15,217 nucleotides of DNA from positions 1 through 15,217 of the forward strand of contig CAZTZX010000047.1 of assembly GCA_964618175.1 (NCBI GenBank), in the 5' to 3' direction. The stretch is from DTU018 sp964618175. Lineage in GTDB: Bacteria > Bacillota > Syntrophomonadia > Syntrophomonadales > Syntrophomonadaceae. Position numbers and translations under genes: made by a program. Below the pieces are notes generated by a model. It did no database searches, was not told where the DNA came from, and was given only the letters and a program-made list of their open reading frames with translations. Of this stretch, positions 7,432 to 14,201 are shown piece by piece. Within the stretch, counting starts at the first letter, position 1. Each line of letters opens with the position of its first letter.

Positions 7432-8397
7432 CTAATCTACCGGCAAAGCCGTGATTTCACCTGCCTGTACCGCTAAGCCACATTTCCAAGCCAGTTCATC
7501 CGGCTGTGCACAGAGAACTTGGGCCGCCTCTTTGACCCCTTGATCGTCAACTCCAGCTATCAGCCACAGAGGATTGGTGTCCCCCATACCCTGACCGCTG
7601 GCTACTATGACTCCAGCGCCTGGCCCCAGGATACGCTGTACTTGCCCATCAAATCCCAGCAGTTCCAGCCCGTCATCAGTGAAATGGACACTGGCTCCAT
7701 GGCGATCGTAAGCCTGGTTCCACTTAAGTAAATACGAACTCTGCTGGAGCTCTTCCCAGGTGCCTATTACTATCACCGGGCAGGTGGGTTTGTTGAATTG
7801 GCTTTCCTGATTGCTCAAGTCGGCTACTTCAACCTCTCCAGCTCCCTGCGCTATTATGGCTGTCTGACACTCATTGGCTAATTTCATCCAGCGCTGATCA
7901 GTCAGGATACTGACCGGGCGGTTAACCAGGGGTTGGGGGTAGCATCCGATTACAGCCGACTGCCCGGCGGCATTTGACCAGGTGTGGTAGTCCCACCACA
8001 CTATATCACCTGCAGTTGGCTTTAATTGATCAGCCCCCACCCCCGCCACGGTACCGTTGACGAAGAAAAACCAGTCGAAGTTTTTCCCCTCACTCTGTGC
8101 CGACACTAATTCATTTATTCCCACTATAAAACCTCCGCCATAACCGGTGGTTATCTGGTGCTCAGCCTCCATGTATTGCAGCAGGCTGTTTTCTGATATG
8201 AGCTCAACTTGCCGCTCATCGAGAGCAGCCTGTCCAAAATCCCTGCTCAACATGATAGTAAAATTACTTTCTGTTTTTTCTTCTGGTTGGCCAGGCTTTG
8301 ACTTAGCAGACCCTTCACCAATATCCGCCGCTGAACTGCACCCACTAATGATTAGCAACATTATGACTAGAAAACCAGTTATCAAATTTCTTCTCAT
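7432..8397 (-). CDS. DUF4430 lipoprotein, accessory component of the predicted cobalamin ECF transporter
   Basis: The first gene of the operon encodes 321 residues. It begins with a lipoprotein signal peptide: basic MRR, hydrophobic stretch 5-17, lipobox ISGC with the lipidated C20. A low-complexity linker (21-45) leads to a DUF4430 domain at about 45-155, recognised by YGGGFIVGIN (86-95), WFFFVNGTVAGVGAD (109-123) and GDIVWWDYHTW (130-140). This fold resembles the C-terminal domain of transcobalamin. SEED annotation of such operons calls the gene an additional lipoprotein component of the cobalamin ECF transporter, so it may capture B12 at the outer face. Residues 156-321 form a second region I do not recognise. 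The ATG at 8395-8397 has AAGGAAG upstream and gives a proper signal peptide. Longer readings through the N run are artefacts. Confidence 0.88.
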   Translation of the reverse strand: MRRNLITGFLVIMLLIISGCSSAADIGEGSAKSKPGQPEEKTESNFTIMLSRDFGQAALDERQVELISENSLLQYMEAEHQITTGYGGGFIVGINELVSAQSEGKNFDWFFFVNGTVAGVGADQLKPTAGDIVWWDYHTWSNAAGQSAVIGCYPQPLVNRPVSILTDQRWMKLANECQTAIIAQGAGEVEVADLSNQESQFNKPTCPVIVIGTWEELQQSSYLLKWNQAYDRHGASVHFTDDGLELLGFDGQVQRILGPGAGVIVASGQGMGDTNPLWLIAGVDDQGVKEAAQVLCAQPDELAWKCGLAVQAGEITALPVD

Positions 8398-8435
8398 GGT
8401 TGTCTTCCTTTCCCATTTCCGCCTAAGAACACAAG

Positions 8436-8535
8436 NNNNNNNNNNNNNNNNNNNNNNNNNNNNNNNNNNNNNNNNNNNNNNNNNNNNNNNNNNNNNNNNN
8501 NNNNNNNNNNNNNNNNNNNNNNNNNNNNNNNNNNN
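8436..8535. other. Assembly gap 3 (100 N) inside a repeat
   Basis: Exactly 100 N. The same decamer AGAACACAAG ends at 8435 and restarts at 8536, so the gap lies between two copies of a repeat. Its real size is unknown and it may hide further repeat units or an insertion. Confidence 0.99.
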
Positions 8536-8538
8536 AGA

Positions 8539-8635
8539 ACACAAGGGGACGGTTCTGTTGTGTCATTTAACTTCAAGTCCTGGGTGGGTTCTCTCCTGTT
8601 TACGCAAATGACACAACAGAACCGTCCCCTTGTGT
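8539..8635. repeat. Perfect 30-bp inverted repeat (REP/MITE-like element)
   Basis: The arms 8539-8568 and 8606-8635 are exact reverse complements over 30 bases, with a 37-base loop. Each contains the core GGGGACGGTTCTGTTGTGTC. Shorter direct copies of CTTGTGTCC follow at 8629-8637 and 8641-8649, and AGAACACAAG borders the gap on both sides. From memory, GGGGACGGTTCT-type palindromes are common in Clostridia and often lie near Y1 (IS200/RAYT-like) transposases. That link is recalled, not shown here. No transposase gene is present in the window. The element lies in the transcribed leader between the riboswitch terminator and the first gene of the operon. Confidence 0.8.
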
Positions 8636-8680
8636 CCCCCCTTGTGTCCCTGTTAGTACCCAGGATGAGTGAATACTCCC

Positions 8681-8713
8681 AAAAATCAAGAAACCGGATC
8701 AGCCACGATCCGG
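8681..8713 (-). terminator. Intrinsic terminator, expression platform of the cobalamin riboswitch
   Basis: On the minus strand CCGGATC-GTGGCT-GATCCGG (8694-8713) forms a perfect 7-bp GC-rich stem with a 6-base loop, followed by TTTCTTGATTTTT (8681-8693). It lies about 60 bases downstream of the riboswitch and well before the first gene. This is the arrangement expected for a switch that ends transcription when B12 is bound. The competing antiterminator was not resolved. Confidence 0.8.
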
Positions 8714-8774
8714 ATAATTAACAGACGGCACAGCCTTCTGCTTTCTCTTCCCTTCTTGGCCCCGAAGTTCATCG

Positions 8775-8941
8775 ATATTTTCCTCAGGCAGGTCTCCTGG
8801 CTCAGGCTCATCCTAATCTCCATACCTTCCCGGTTGCCCAGTGGTTTCACTATGGATTTCGTCACCAACACAGTAGGGGGAACTGCAGCGGACTCTCACC
8901 GCCTTCCCTTTTCAAGCACCTCGTGCTACCCGCGGAAATAT
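8775..8941 (-). promoter_or_regulatory. Cobalamin (AdoCbl) riboswitch
   Basis: Read on the minus strand, the conserved blocks of a class I cobalamin riboswitch appear in order. A closing stem P1 pairs ATATTTCC (8934-8941) with GGAAAATAT (8775-8783). The core runs AAAAGGGAA, GGCGGTGAGAGTCCGC, TGCAGTTCCCCCCTACTGTG (about 8869-8912). The B12 box AGCCAGGAGACCTGCCT lies at 8786-8802. A peripheral hairpin region (CCATAGTG..CACTGGG..TATGG) sits between core and box. The element follows a promoter and precedes a terminator hairpin, then the ECF transport genes. Binding of adenosylcobalamin would be expected to favour termination and so repress uptake when B12 is plentiful. The match to the consensus is clear even without a covariance search. 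Confidence 0.93.
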
Positions 8942-8959
8942 TAAATTTTACTGTGGGTA

Positions 8960-8989
8960 ATTATAGCACAGCCCACCTGTTTGTACCAA
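8960..8989 (-). promoter_or_regulatory. Promoter of the cobalamin transport operon
   Basis: On the minus strand a -35 box TTGGTA (8984-8989) and a perfect -10 box TATAAT (8960-8965) are separated by 18 bases. Transcription would start near 8953, about a dozen bases before the P1 stem of the riboswitch. Confidence 0.72.
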
Positions 8990-9016
8990 CTCATGTGAAA
9001 GGGCCCCACAAGGCAA

Positions 9017-9048
9017 AGGAAGACAAGGTAAACGCCCCCTGTCTTCCT
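9017..9048 (-). terminator. Probable terminator of the acyl-CoA dehydrogenase gene
   Basis: On the minus strand AGGAAGACA and TGTCTTCCT (9040-9048 and 9017-9025) form a perfect 9-bp stem with a 14-base loop, 13 bases after the stop codon. The following T-run is weak (TTGCCTTGT). It lies just upstream of the B12 operon promoter and would insulate it. Confidence 0.6.
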
Positions 9049-9060
9049 CTTGTACTCTAA

Positions 9061-10899
9061 CTAATTGCCAATTCCCAGTATGGCTTCATCCACTTCTATG
9101 GCAGTGCGGTCTCCCTCTTGCATAATATCGACCAGGGCTCCGATCTCCGGCAGAATATTGCGGGTAAAGAACCGGGCGGAAGCACCTTTTCCCTGGTAGA
9201 AATGGTAGTCGAAATGTTCCTTGCCTAATTCATTGATTTTGGTCTGTGCTAATAGAGCCATTTCCAACAGCACTTTAGCTGCGTACAACTTACTGGTAGC
9301 ATGTAATACCCGGGTAGCAAAGAGTTTGATCTGATCCTTTTTGCCTTCTTCGCGCCAACTATTCAGGATATTTTGCATTTCCCCGAACTGTAGCTGTGCC
9401 TTTTTCATCAGCTCGAACTCGCGGGTGAACTCACTATTATTGGCGTTTGTTTCAACAAAATCAGTGATGTCCTGCAACCATTCAGCAAAAACCTGGCCCT
9501 TCTTCATAGTCATCTTGCGGCCCACCAGATCCATGCCTTGAATATAGTTGGTTCCTTCCCAGATGGGGTATATACGGGCATCCCGATATAATTCCGCCAC
9601 TGGGTACTCTTCCGTAAAACCATATCCACCATAAATCTGCAAAGCTGCACTGATACACTCCAGAGCATAATCTGAGCAAAACGCTTTAACCAGCGGTATA
9701 TTAACATCGTATCTATTAGTAGCATGCTGCACTTTTTCCGGATCACTGCTGTTGTTTTTGACATCTACCAGATAAAAAGTACCGATAGTCATGGCGCGGA
9801 AAGCGTCAATATAAGCTTTCTGCATCATAAGGCTGCGCCGAATATCTTCGTGATTAATAATGGCCACTTGCTCGCCTTTGGGATTGGAGGTAGCTTTGCC
9901 CTGAATACGCTGCCGGGCATAATCCGCGGCATTATGGTAGGCAACAGCTGCCAATGCAGTAGCTGACAGACCGGTCATGAGACGTTCCTCATTCATCATG
10001 TTGAACATCTGGGCCATTCCCTGGGCTACACCATCTTCTCCTGGGGCGTCACCGATCAAAAAGCCTACACAGTCATCATTCTCGCCGTAATTCATCACGC
10101 AGGTCGGATTGCCATGCAGTCCTAACTTGTGTTCGATACCCGCGCAGATAACATCGTTGAATTTACCCGGATTGCCGTTCTCATCTGGTAAATACTTGGG
10201 CACCACAAAAAGTGAAATTCCAGCGGTTCCGGGGCGAGTACCCTCAATACGGGCCAAGGTAAGGTGAATGATGTTTTCAGTAATATCCTGATCTCCGCCG
10301 CTAATAAAGCACTTATTGCCTTTGATCTTATAAACACCCGGTTCACCCGTTGGGATAGCACGAGTGCTCATATTGCCTACCTCTGACCCGGCATTAGGTT
10401 CAGTTAGATCCATAGTTGCAGCCCACTGTCCGCTGTACATCTTAGACAGGTAAGTATCCTTGAGTTGCTGGCTGCCGAAGTCATCGATCAAACCAGCCGC
10501 TCCCCCTGTAGCCAGATAAAGAGTGCCCAAAGAGGGGTTAGCGCCGATTATATATTCCAACATGGACCACAATACACACAGGGGAACTGCCGCTGGATCA
10601 TTGCGATCATAGTTGCTAGTGCACAGACCATTGTCCTGAATAAAGAAATAAGCTTCCTTGGTTGATGCGGGTGTAATTACTTGGCCATTTTCATACTGGG
10701 CGCCTATTTTATCTGAATCTTCAATTGTTGGAGCGATCACTTCCCGGGTTCCTTTTAAGGCGTTATCCAAAATGAAGTCAATGTCGTCTACTGAATAACC
10801 ATCCTTAAATCTTTCCGTGTTCAATACTACCTCGAGATCCAGCCACTCCTTCAAAATGAATTTATGATCTCGACTGTAGTGCATAAAGTTCGATGCCAT
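9061..10899 (-). CDS. Acyl-CoA dehydrogenase, long (about 600-residue) form
   Basis: This FAD enzyme of 612 residues introduces a trans-2,3 double bond into acyl-CoA and passes electrons to an electron-transfer flavoprotein. The family motifs are MDLTEPNAGSE (163-173, flavin and substrate binding), ISGGDQD (199-205), and IYGGYGFTEEYPVAELYRDARI with the WEGTN loop (422-451). E448 aligns with the catalytic base of short- and medium-chain enzymes. The extra C-terminal portion beyond about residue 465 marks the long subfamily (DmdC/FadE-like, with an Acyl-CoA_dh_C-type extension) rather than the usual 380-residue type. The ATG at 10897-10899 follows AAGGTGGG. The neighbouring acyl-CoA synthetase suggests fatty-acid or related carboxylate oxidation. 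Chain-length preference cannot be read from the sequence. Confidence 0.93.
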   Translation of the reverse strand: MASNFMHYSRDHKFILKEWLDLEVVLNTERFKDGYSVDDIDFILDNALKGTREVIAPTIEDSDKIGAQYENGQVITPASTKEAYFFIQDNGLCTSNYDRNDPAAVPLCVLWSMLEYIIGANPSLGTLYLATGGAAGLIDDFGSQQLKDTYLSKMYSGQWAATMDLTEPNAGSEVGNMSTRAIPTGEPGVYKIKGNKCFISGGDQDITENIIHLTLARIEGTRPGTAGISLFVVPKYLPDENGNPGKFNDVICAGIEHKLGLHGNPTCVMNYGENDDCVGFLIGDAPGEDGVAQGMAQMFNMMNEERLMTGLSATALAAVAYHNAADYARQRIQGKATSNPKGEQVAIINHEDIRRSLMMQKAYIDAFRAMTIGTFYLVDVKNNSSDPEKVQHATNRYDVNIPLVKAFCSDYALECISAALQIYGGYGFTEEYPVAELYRDARIYPIWEGTNYIQGMDLVGRKMTMKKGQVFAEWLQDITDFVETNANNSEFTREFELMKKAQLQFGEMQNILNSWREEGKKDQIKLFATRVLHATSKLYAAKVLLEMALLAQTKINELGKEHFDYHFYQGKGASARFFTRNILPEIGALVDIMQEGDRTAIEVDEAILGIGN

Positions 10900-10954
10900 A
10901 TCACTATTCCCACCTTTTTAAAAATACTTACGCGAATTCATTTTACGTTTCCTT

Positions 10955-10960
10955 ATTATA
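10955..10960 (-). promoter_or_regulatory. Possible -10 box of the acyl-CoA dehydrogenase promoter
   Basis: A perfect TATAAT lies on the minus strand about 55 bases before the start codon, in an AT-rich context. No good -35 box is found at normal spacing, so the promoter may need an activator or may be a chance match. Confidence 0.4.
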
Positions 10961-10995
10961 CAATATCTTAATAAAACCGCGGCTGCAAGTTATGG

Positions 10996-11022
10996 GCATA
11001 TCCAACAGTTGCGGTGATATGC
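10996..11022. promoter_or_regulatory. Inverted repeat upstream of the dehydrogenase promoter, possible operator
   Basis: GCATATC (10996-11002) and GATATGC (11016-11022) form a perfect 7-bp inverted repeat with a 13-base centre that holds a second small palindrome, CAACAGTTG. It starts 36 bases upstream of the -10 box, just behind where the -35 would be, a typical place for an activator site. A fatty-acid or redox regulator is possible, but no specific regulator can be named. Confidence 0.4.
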
Positions 11023-11047
11023 GGATGTATCGCTAGAGAAAGGAAAC

Positions 11048-11244
11048 GCGCAAGTTTGGGACGTCAGAGACTACCGAAAAAGTTCTGCATTGTCTGCCTG
11101 TGCCCTATGGGTATGACCCAAAGGGGTGTCATCCCGAGGGAGGAGCGCCTGAAGGATTTCTCCCTCTGCCCGTAAAGATTCTTCGGCGAGCCTCAGAATG
11201 ACATGATACTCTTTCAGTAGTCTCGGACGTACTTAAACTTGCGC
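11048..11244. repeat. MITE-like palindromic element, about 197 bp
   Basis: The ends are inverted repeats. GCGCAAGTTT (11048-11057) matches AAACTTGCGC (11235-11244), and similarity continues inward with gaps (ACGTC.GAGACTAC.GAAA on both arms). Inside lies a second imperfect palindrome from TGTCATCCCGAGG (11127) to CCTCAGAATGACA (11203), with GCGCCTGAAGGATTT opposed to AAAGATTCTTCGGCG. The inner type TGTCATTCTGAG..GAAGAATCT is, from memory, a widespread dispersed repeat in Clostridia and other bacteria. There is no coding capacity and no clear target-site duplication. It begins 26 bases after the synthetase stop. Confidence 0.72.
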
Positions 11245-11270
11245 ATTATTCACGATGTTATTAGTGCTTT

Positions 11271-13196
11271 TTAATATAAGGTAGCAATGATGTCTGCAAA
11301 GTGCTCCATGACCACCTTGGTTCTAATCTTGGTAGAAGGCGTAACTTCACCGGCCGCTTCAGATAGTCTCCGATTCAATATCCTATACTTCTTAATGGTT
11401 TCAAAATCATCCAGCTTTTGATTGATTTTATCGATCTCATTCTGAATTTGGGCCACTACTTGAGGATTATTAATAATATCATCCCCGACTTTAACGCAGA
11501 TACGCAAACCATTTACTTCGTCGTACTCCAGCTGGCTCTCGTCAAACGGCAACGCTTGACTGCGTAACACATGCAAAATCACTTCGTAATTGGGGACAAT
11601 CAAGGCACTTATATACTTCTGATCCTGCCCCAAAACCACCACTTGATCCAGTAAGGGGCTTAGGCTGCACAGGCCTTCGATACGGGCTTGAGCTACGTTT
11701 TTACCAGTATCCAAAACAATGATAGATTTCTTGCGGTCAACGATCCTGATATAACCCCGTTTATCCATTTCGGCTATATCCCCGGTTCTGAACCAGCCAT
11801 CTTCAGTAAAAGACTCTTTAGTGGCCTGCTCATCTTTGTAGTATTCAGTTATGATACCGTTGCCTCTGATTAATAGTTCCCCATCATCTTCCAGCTTAAA
11901 TTCCACACCCGGATTAGGAGGCGATATCCAGCCAATCTTATAAGCACTGGGGGCCGATTCAGCTATACCCGCGGCCGTCTCGGTCAAACCATAGCCATAA
12001 CCGATATAGACTCCCATCCCTATTAACTTGCGGTGGAGTTCAGGATCGAGAAAAGCTCCGCCAATATTTAAGTCAACCATTCTTCCACCCAGAGCGTGGT
12101 GCATGCGCCAGTATATTGAGTTATAGGCCGCTTTCCACTGTTCGCGCAGTTCACCTTCCAACTGCTCTTCGTACGGTATGGTAGTGTTTATGTAACCATC
12201 CTCATCTTCCAAAGCATATGTCACCTTGACCGCTACATCAATTGCCCAGTCCCACAGCTTTTTACCCGGCTCAGAAGCGCAAAAAGCCCCTTCCATAGTA
12301 GAGTACATACGCGCAGCCAGTCGCGGGACCCAGGTTATCCAGGTCGGGCGAATAATGCTGAGATCAGCCATAAATGTCGCCGTTGATTGGGCAAAGCCCA
12401 CCATCCCACCAATAGCAAGTGATCCATAATAACCATTGACCTTCTCCATGATATGGGAAAGGGGTAGAGTTACCATGCTGACGGAATTAAAGTTTTCCAG
12501 GCGATCATAGGTAGCCAAATGAGTATAACCGCGTATACACGCATATAAAATACTGCGATGAGAATGCATAGCTCCCTTCAAATTGCCGGTGGTTCCAGAG
12601 GTATACACCATAGCTGCCGGGCTGTCACCGTCAATAGAAGCCTGTCGTTCCTTCAAGGCAGGTAGCTGAGTTTTTCTTTCTTCAGCACCAATGCCGATCA
12701 ATTCGCCCAAGCCAAAAGTCTTTTTTCCATCCCCGCGAAACCCCTTTTCCAGGCAAACCACATACTCCACGGTAGGCATTTCATTTAGATAGCCCATTAC
12801 CTCATCAAACCTCTGTTTGGTATCCACATACAGTAAGCGGAACTCGCTGTGTTTGGCAATAGCTATAGTCTCTTCCCGTGAAAGAGTTGGATAGACAGAC
12901 ACCGTGGCACCACCAGCAAACATGTTGCCCAAATCTGCCCAGGTCCAGCGTGCACTGCTAGTACCTTTTATGGCCAACAAGTCATGCCGATCAATGCCCA
13001 GTTTCATCAAGGCCATAGCAATGTTTTCACAACCAGCTACCAGATCACTGTAACTAATAATCCTCCATTTGCCGTTGTCATTGAACATTTGGGCCGGCCT
13101 TCCTCCGAAGGCCATTTGATTGTTGTAGAGAGCCTGAGGGATCGTGAACACCTGCTCCTCAAATATTCGCCACATCGCCATCGCTTCGTCAATCAT
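11271..13196 (-). CDS. Long-chain acyl-CoA synthetase (AMP-forming)
   Basis: A 641-residue enzyme of the adenylate-forming superfamily, FAA1/COG1022 type, which activates a fatty acid with ATP and CoA through an acyl-AMP. Motifs in order: P-loop YTSGTTGNLKG (198-208), LPLSHIMEK (244-252), GYGLTET (401-407), GWFRTGD (467-473), DRKK (487-490), GKN (498-500) and a C-terminal TPSTKIRTK (619-627) near the expected catalytic lysine. The start is taken at the ATG at 13194-13196, because GGAGG lies 8 bases before it. A TTG seven codons upstream would put the ribosome site inside the gene. After GKN the usual Pro-rich AP.PIE is AQARIE, a small deviation. It lies upstream of the acyl-CoA dehydrogenase on the same strand, so the two would supply and oxidise acyl-CoA. 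Confidence 0.92.
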   Translation of the reverse strand: MIDEAMAMWRIFEEQVFTIPQALYNNQMAFGGRPAQMFNDNGKWRIISYSDLVAGCENIAMALMKLGIDRHDLLAIKGTSSARWTWADLGNMFAGGATVSVYPTLSREETIAIAKHSEFRLLYVDTKQRFDEVMGYLNEMPTVEYVVCLEKGFRGDGKKTFGLGELIGIGAEERKTQLPALKERQASIDGDSPAAMVYTSGTTGNLKGAMHSHRSILYACIRGYTHLATYDRLENFNSVSMVTLPLSHIMEKVNGYYGSLAIGGMVGFAQSTATFMADLSIIRPTWITWVPRLAARMYSTMEGAFCASEPGKKLWDWAIDVAVKVTYALEDEDGYINTTIPYEEQLEGELREQWKAAYNSIYWRMHHALGGRMVDLNIGGAFLDPELHRKLIGMGVYIGYGYGLTETAAGIAESAPSAYKIGWISPPNPGVEFKLEDDGELLIRGNGIITEYYKDEQATKESFTEDGWFRTGDIAEMDKRGYIRIVDRKKSIIVLDTGKNVAQARIEGLCSLSPLLDQVVVLGQDQKYISALIVPNYEVILHVLRSQALPFDESQLEYDEVNGLRICVKVGDDIINNPQVVAQIQNEIDKINQKLDDFETIKKYRILNRRLSEAAGEVTPSTKIRTKVVMEHFADIIATLY

Positions 13197-13246
13197 TGAG
13201 ACAACCTCCTCTATCAATAATGCCGAACTATTTTATTCCTATAATA

Positions 13247-13276
13247 AATATCTCACTTCCGAAATATGTATGTCAA
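13247..13276 (-). promoter_or_regulatory. Probable promoter of the acyl-CoA synthetase gene
   Basis: A perfect -35 box TTGACA (minus strand, 13271-13276) is followed after 18 bases by GATATT (13247-13252), a four-of-six match to the -10 consensus, about 50 bases before the start codon. An alternative -10, TATTTA at 13245-13250, has 20-base spacing. Confidence 0.55.
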
Positions 13277-13385
13277 CATGTAATGTTTCTTAAGCGGAAC
13301 TGTAATATGGCGGTATTAGTAGCATTGTTGATGGGTTTTTCGTAGGGCCAACACTACCGTCTAATTATCGCTGTGTCCCTCGAAT

Positions 13386-14048
13386 CTATATCAGCACCCA
13401 CATAAGCAGATAATGACAGACACTGCCGGCCAACACAAAGATATGAAATACTTCATGAAAGCCGAATCCGGGGAGATCAATCAAGGAACGTTTTCGTCCG
13501 TATATGATACCTCCGATGGTATAGAAGACACCCCCTGCCAATAGCCAAGCAAAACCTGCCGTCGGCAGGACGCGATACAGAGGTACAATTGCCACGATAG
13601 CCAGCCATCCCATGAGAAGGTAAGTCCCAGTGGTCAGCCATCGAGGGGCATTAAAATAAAAAACAGTCATTAAAATGCCTGCCACAGCCAGACCCCAGAT
13701 GGCAATCAGCATGCCCATGCCCCAAGGGCCCTTCAATGCGAGCACACATAGAGGAGTATAGGTTCCGGCAATAAGGATGTAGATCATGGCGTGATCCAGT
13801 TTACGCAGAACGAGAATCCCCCGCTCCGATAGATTAAACCAGTGATAGTTGGCACTGGCTAAGTATAATAGAATCATGCTTAAGCCATAGACCGCGAATG
13901 CCGCCGCATATTGAATGCCGCCGAATTTATTTCCTTGAATGACTAGAAGGACAGTTCCAATAATGGCTAGAATGCAGCCAAGTAAGTGGCTAATAGCAGA
14001 TGCGGGATCACGTGGTACCCACAGCGAAGTTAATTTTAATACTTTCAT
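13386..14048 (-). CDS. Hemolysin III family (PAQR-type) integral membrane protein
   Basis: This protein of 220 residues has about seven membrane segments. The conserved polar residues of the hemolysin III/PAQR family are in place: SANYH (65-69), LDHAMIY with the following AGTYTP (84-98), and HEVFH (H198, H202) near the C-terminus. H69, H198 and H202 should form the zinc site known from this family. Bacterial members are usually annotated hemolysin III, but a true haemolytic role is doubtful; lipid-related functions are suspected. The internal ATG (14046-14048) is preferred because AAGG lies 8 bases before it and residues before DPASAISH are then of normal length. An upstream ATG at 14093 lacks a ribosome site. 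It appears to be a single-gene unit with its own promoter. Confidence 0.88.
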   Translation of the reverse strand: MKVLKLTSLWVPRDPASAISHLLGCILAIIGTVLLVIQGNKFGGIQYAAAFAVYGLSMILLYLASANYHWFNLSERGILVLRKLDHAMIYILIAGTYTPLCVLALKGPWGMGMLIAIWGLAVAGILMTVFYFNAPRWLTTGTYLLMGWLAIVAIVPLYRVLPTAGFAWLLAGGVFYTIGGIIYGRKRSLIDLPGFGFHEVFHIFVLAGSVCHYLLMWVLI

Positions 14049-14125
14049 TCCATAACCTTCTATCTTGCTAACATATTTTGTGACGAACCCCATTCAAACA
14101 ATTGGTCGCGCTCATGCTCGCTTCA

Positions 14126-14154
14126 AACATAACCCGACTTATCAAGGATGTCAA
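14126..14154 (-). promoter_or_regulatory. Probable promoter of the hemolysin III gene
   Basis: On the minus strand a perfect TTGACA (14149-14154) is separated by exactly 17 bases from TATGTT (14126-14131). The promoter lies about 80 bases before the chosen start. This supports the shorter start, since an ATG at 14093 would leave a very short leader with no ribosome site. Confidence 0.6.
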
Positions 14155-14201
14155 AGTGTAACAAGCCCCCTTATGGCCGACAAAGTATGCATTCTTTATG
14201 C

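Larger units (their letters stand above)
8398..9060. other. Leader region of the cobalamin transport operon
   Basis: This 663-base stretch holds no gene. Read leftward it contains the end of the acyl-CoA dehydrogenase terminator, a promoter, a cobalamin riboswitch, an intrinsic terminator, a 30-bp inverted repeat element, an assembly gap and the ribosome site of the lipoprotein gene. Each is listed separately. Confidence 0.8.
10900..11270. other. Intergenic region between acyl-CoA dehydrogenase and acyl-CoA synthetase
   Basis: These 371 bases contain no gene. The left part is the leader and promoter region of the dehydrogenase with an inverted repeat. The right part is a roughly 197-bp palindromic repeat. 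Both are listed separately. No terminator with a clear T-run was found after the synthetase; the palindromic repeat itself may serve. Confidence 0.6.

Noticed and set aside
8669..8944. Plus-strand frame of 91 codons over the riboswitch
   Set aside because: It is an accidental frame across a structured RNA whose conserved blocks are on the other strand.
11048..11244. Possible CRISPR array or small RNA in the palindromic region
   Set aside because: There are no regularly spaced direct repeats; the structure is one of nested inverted repeats.
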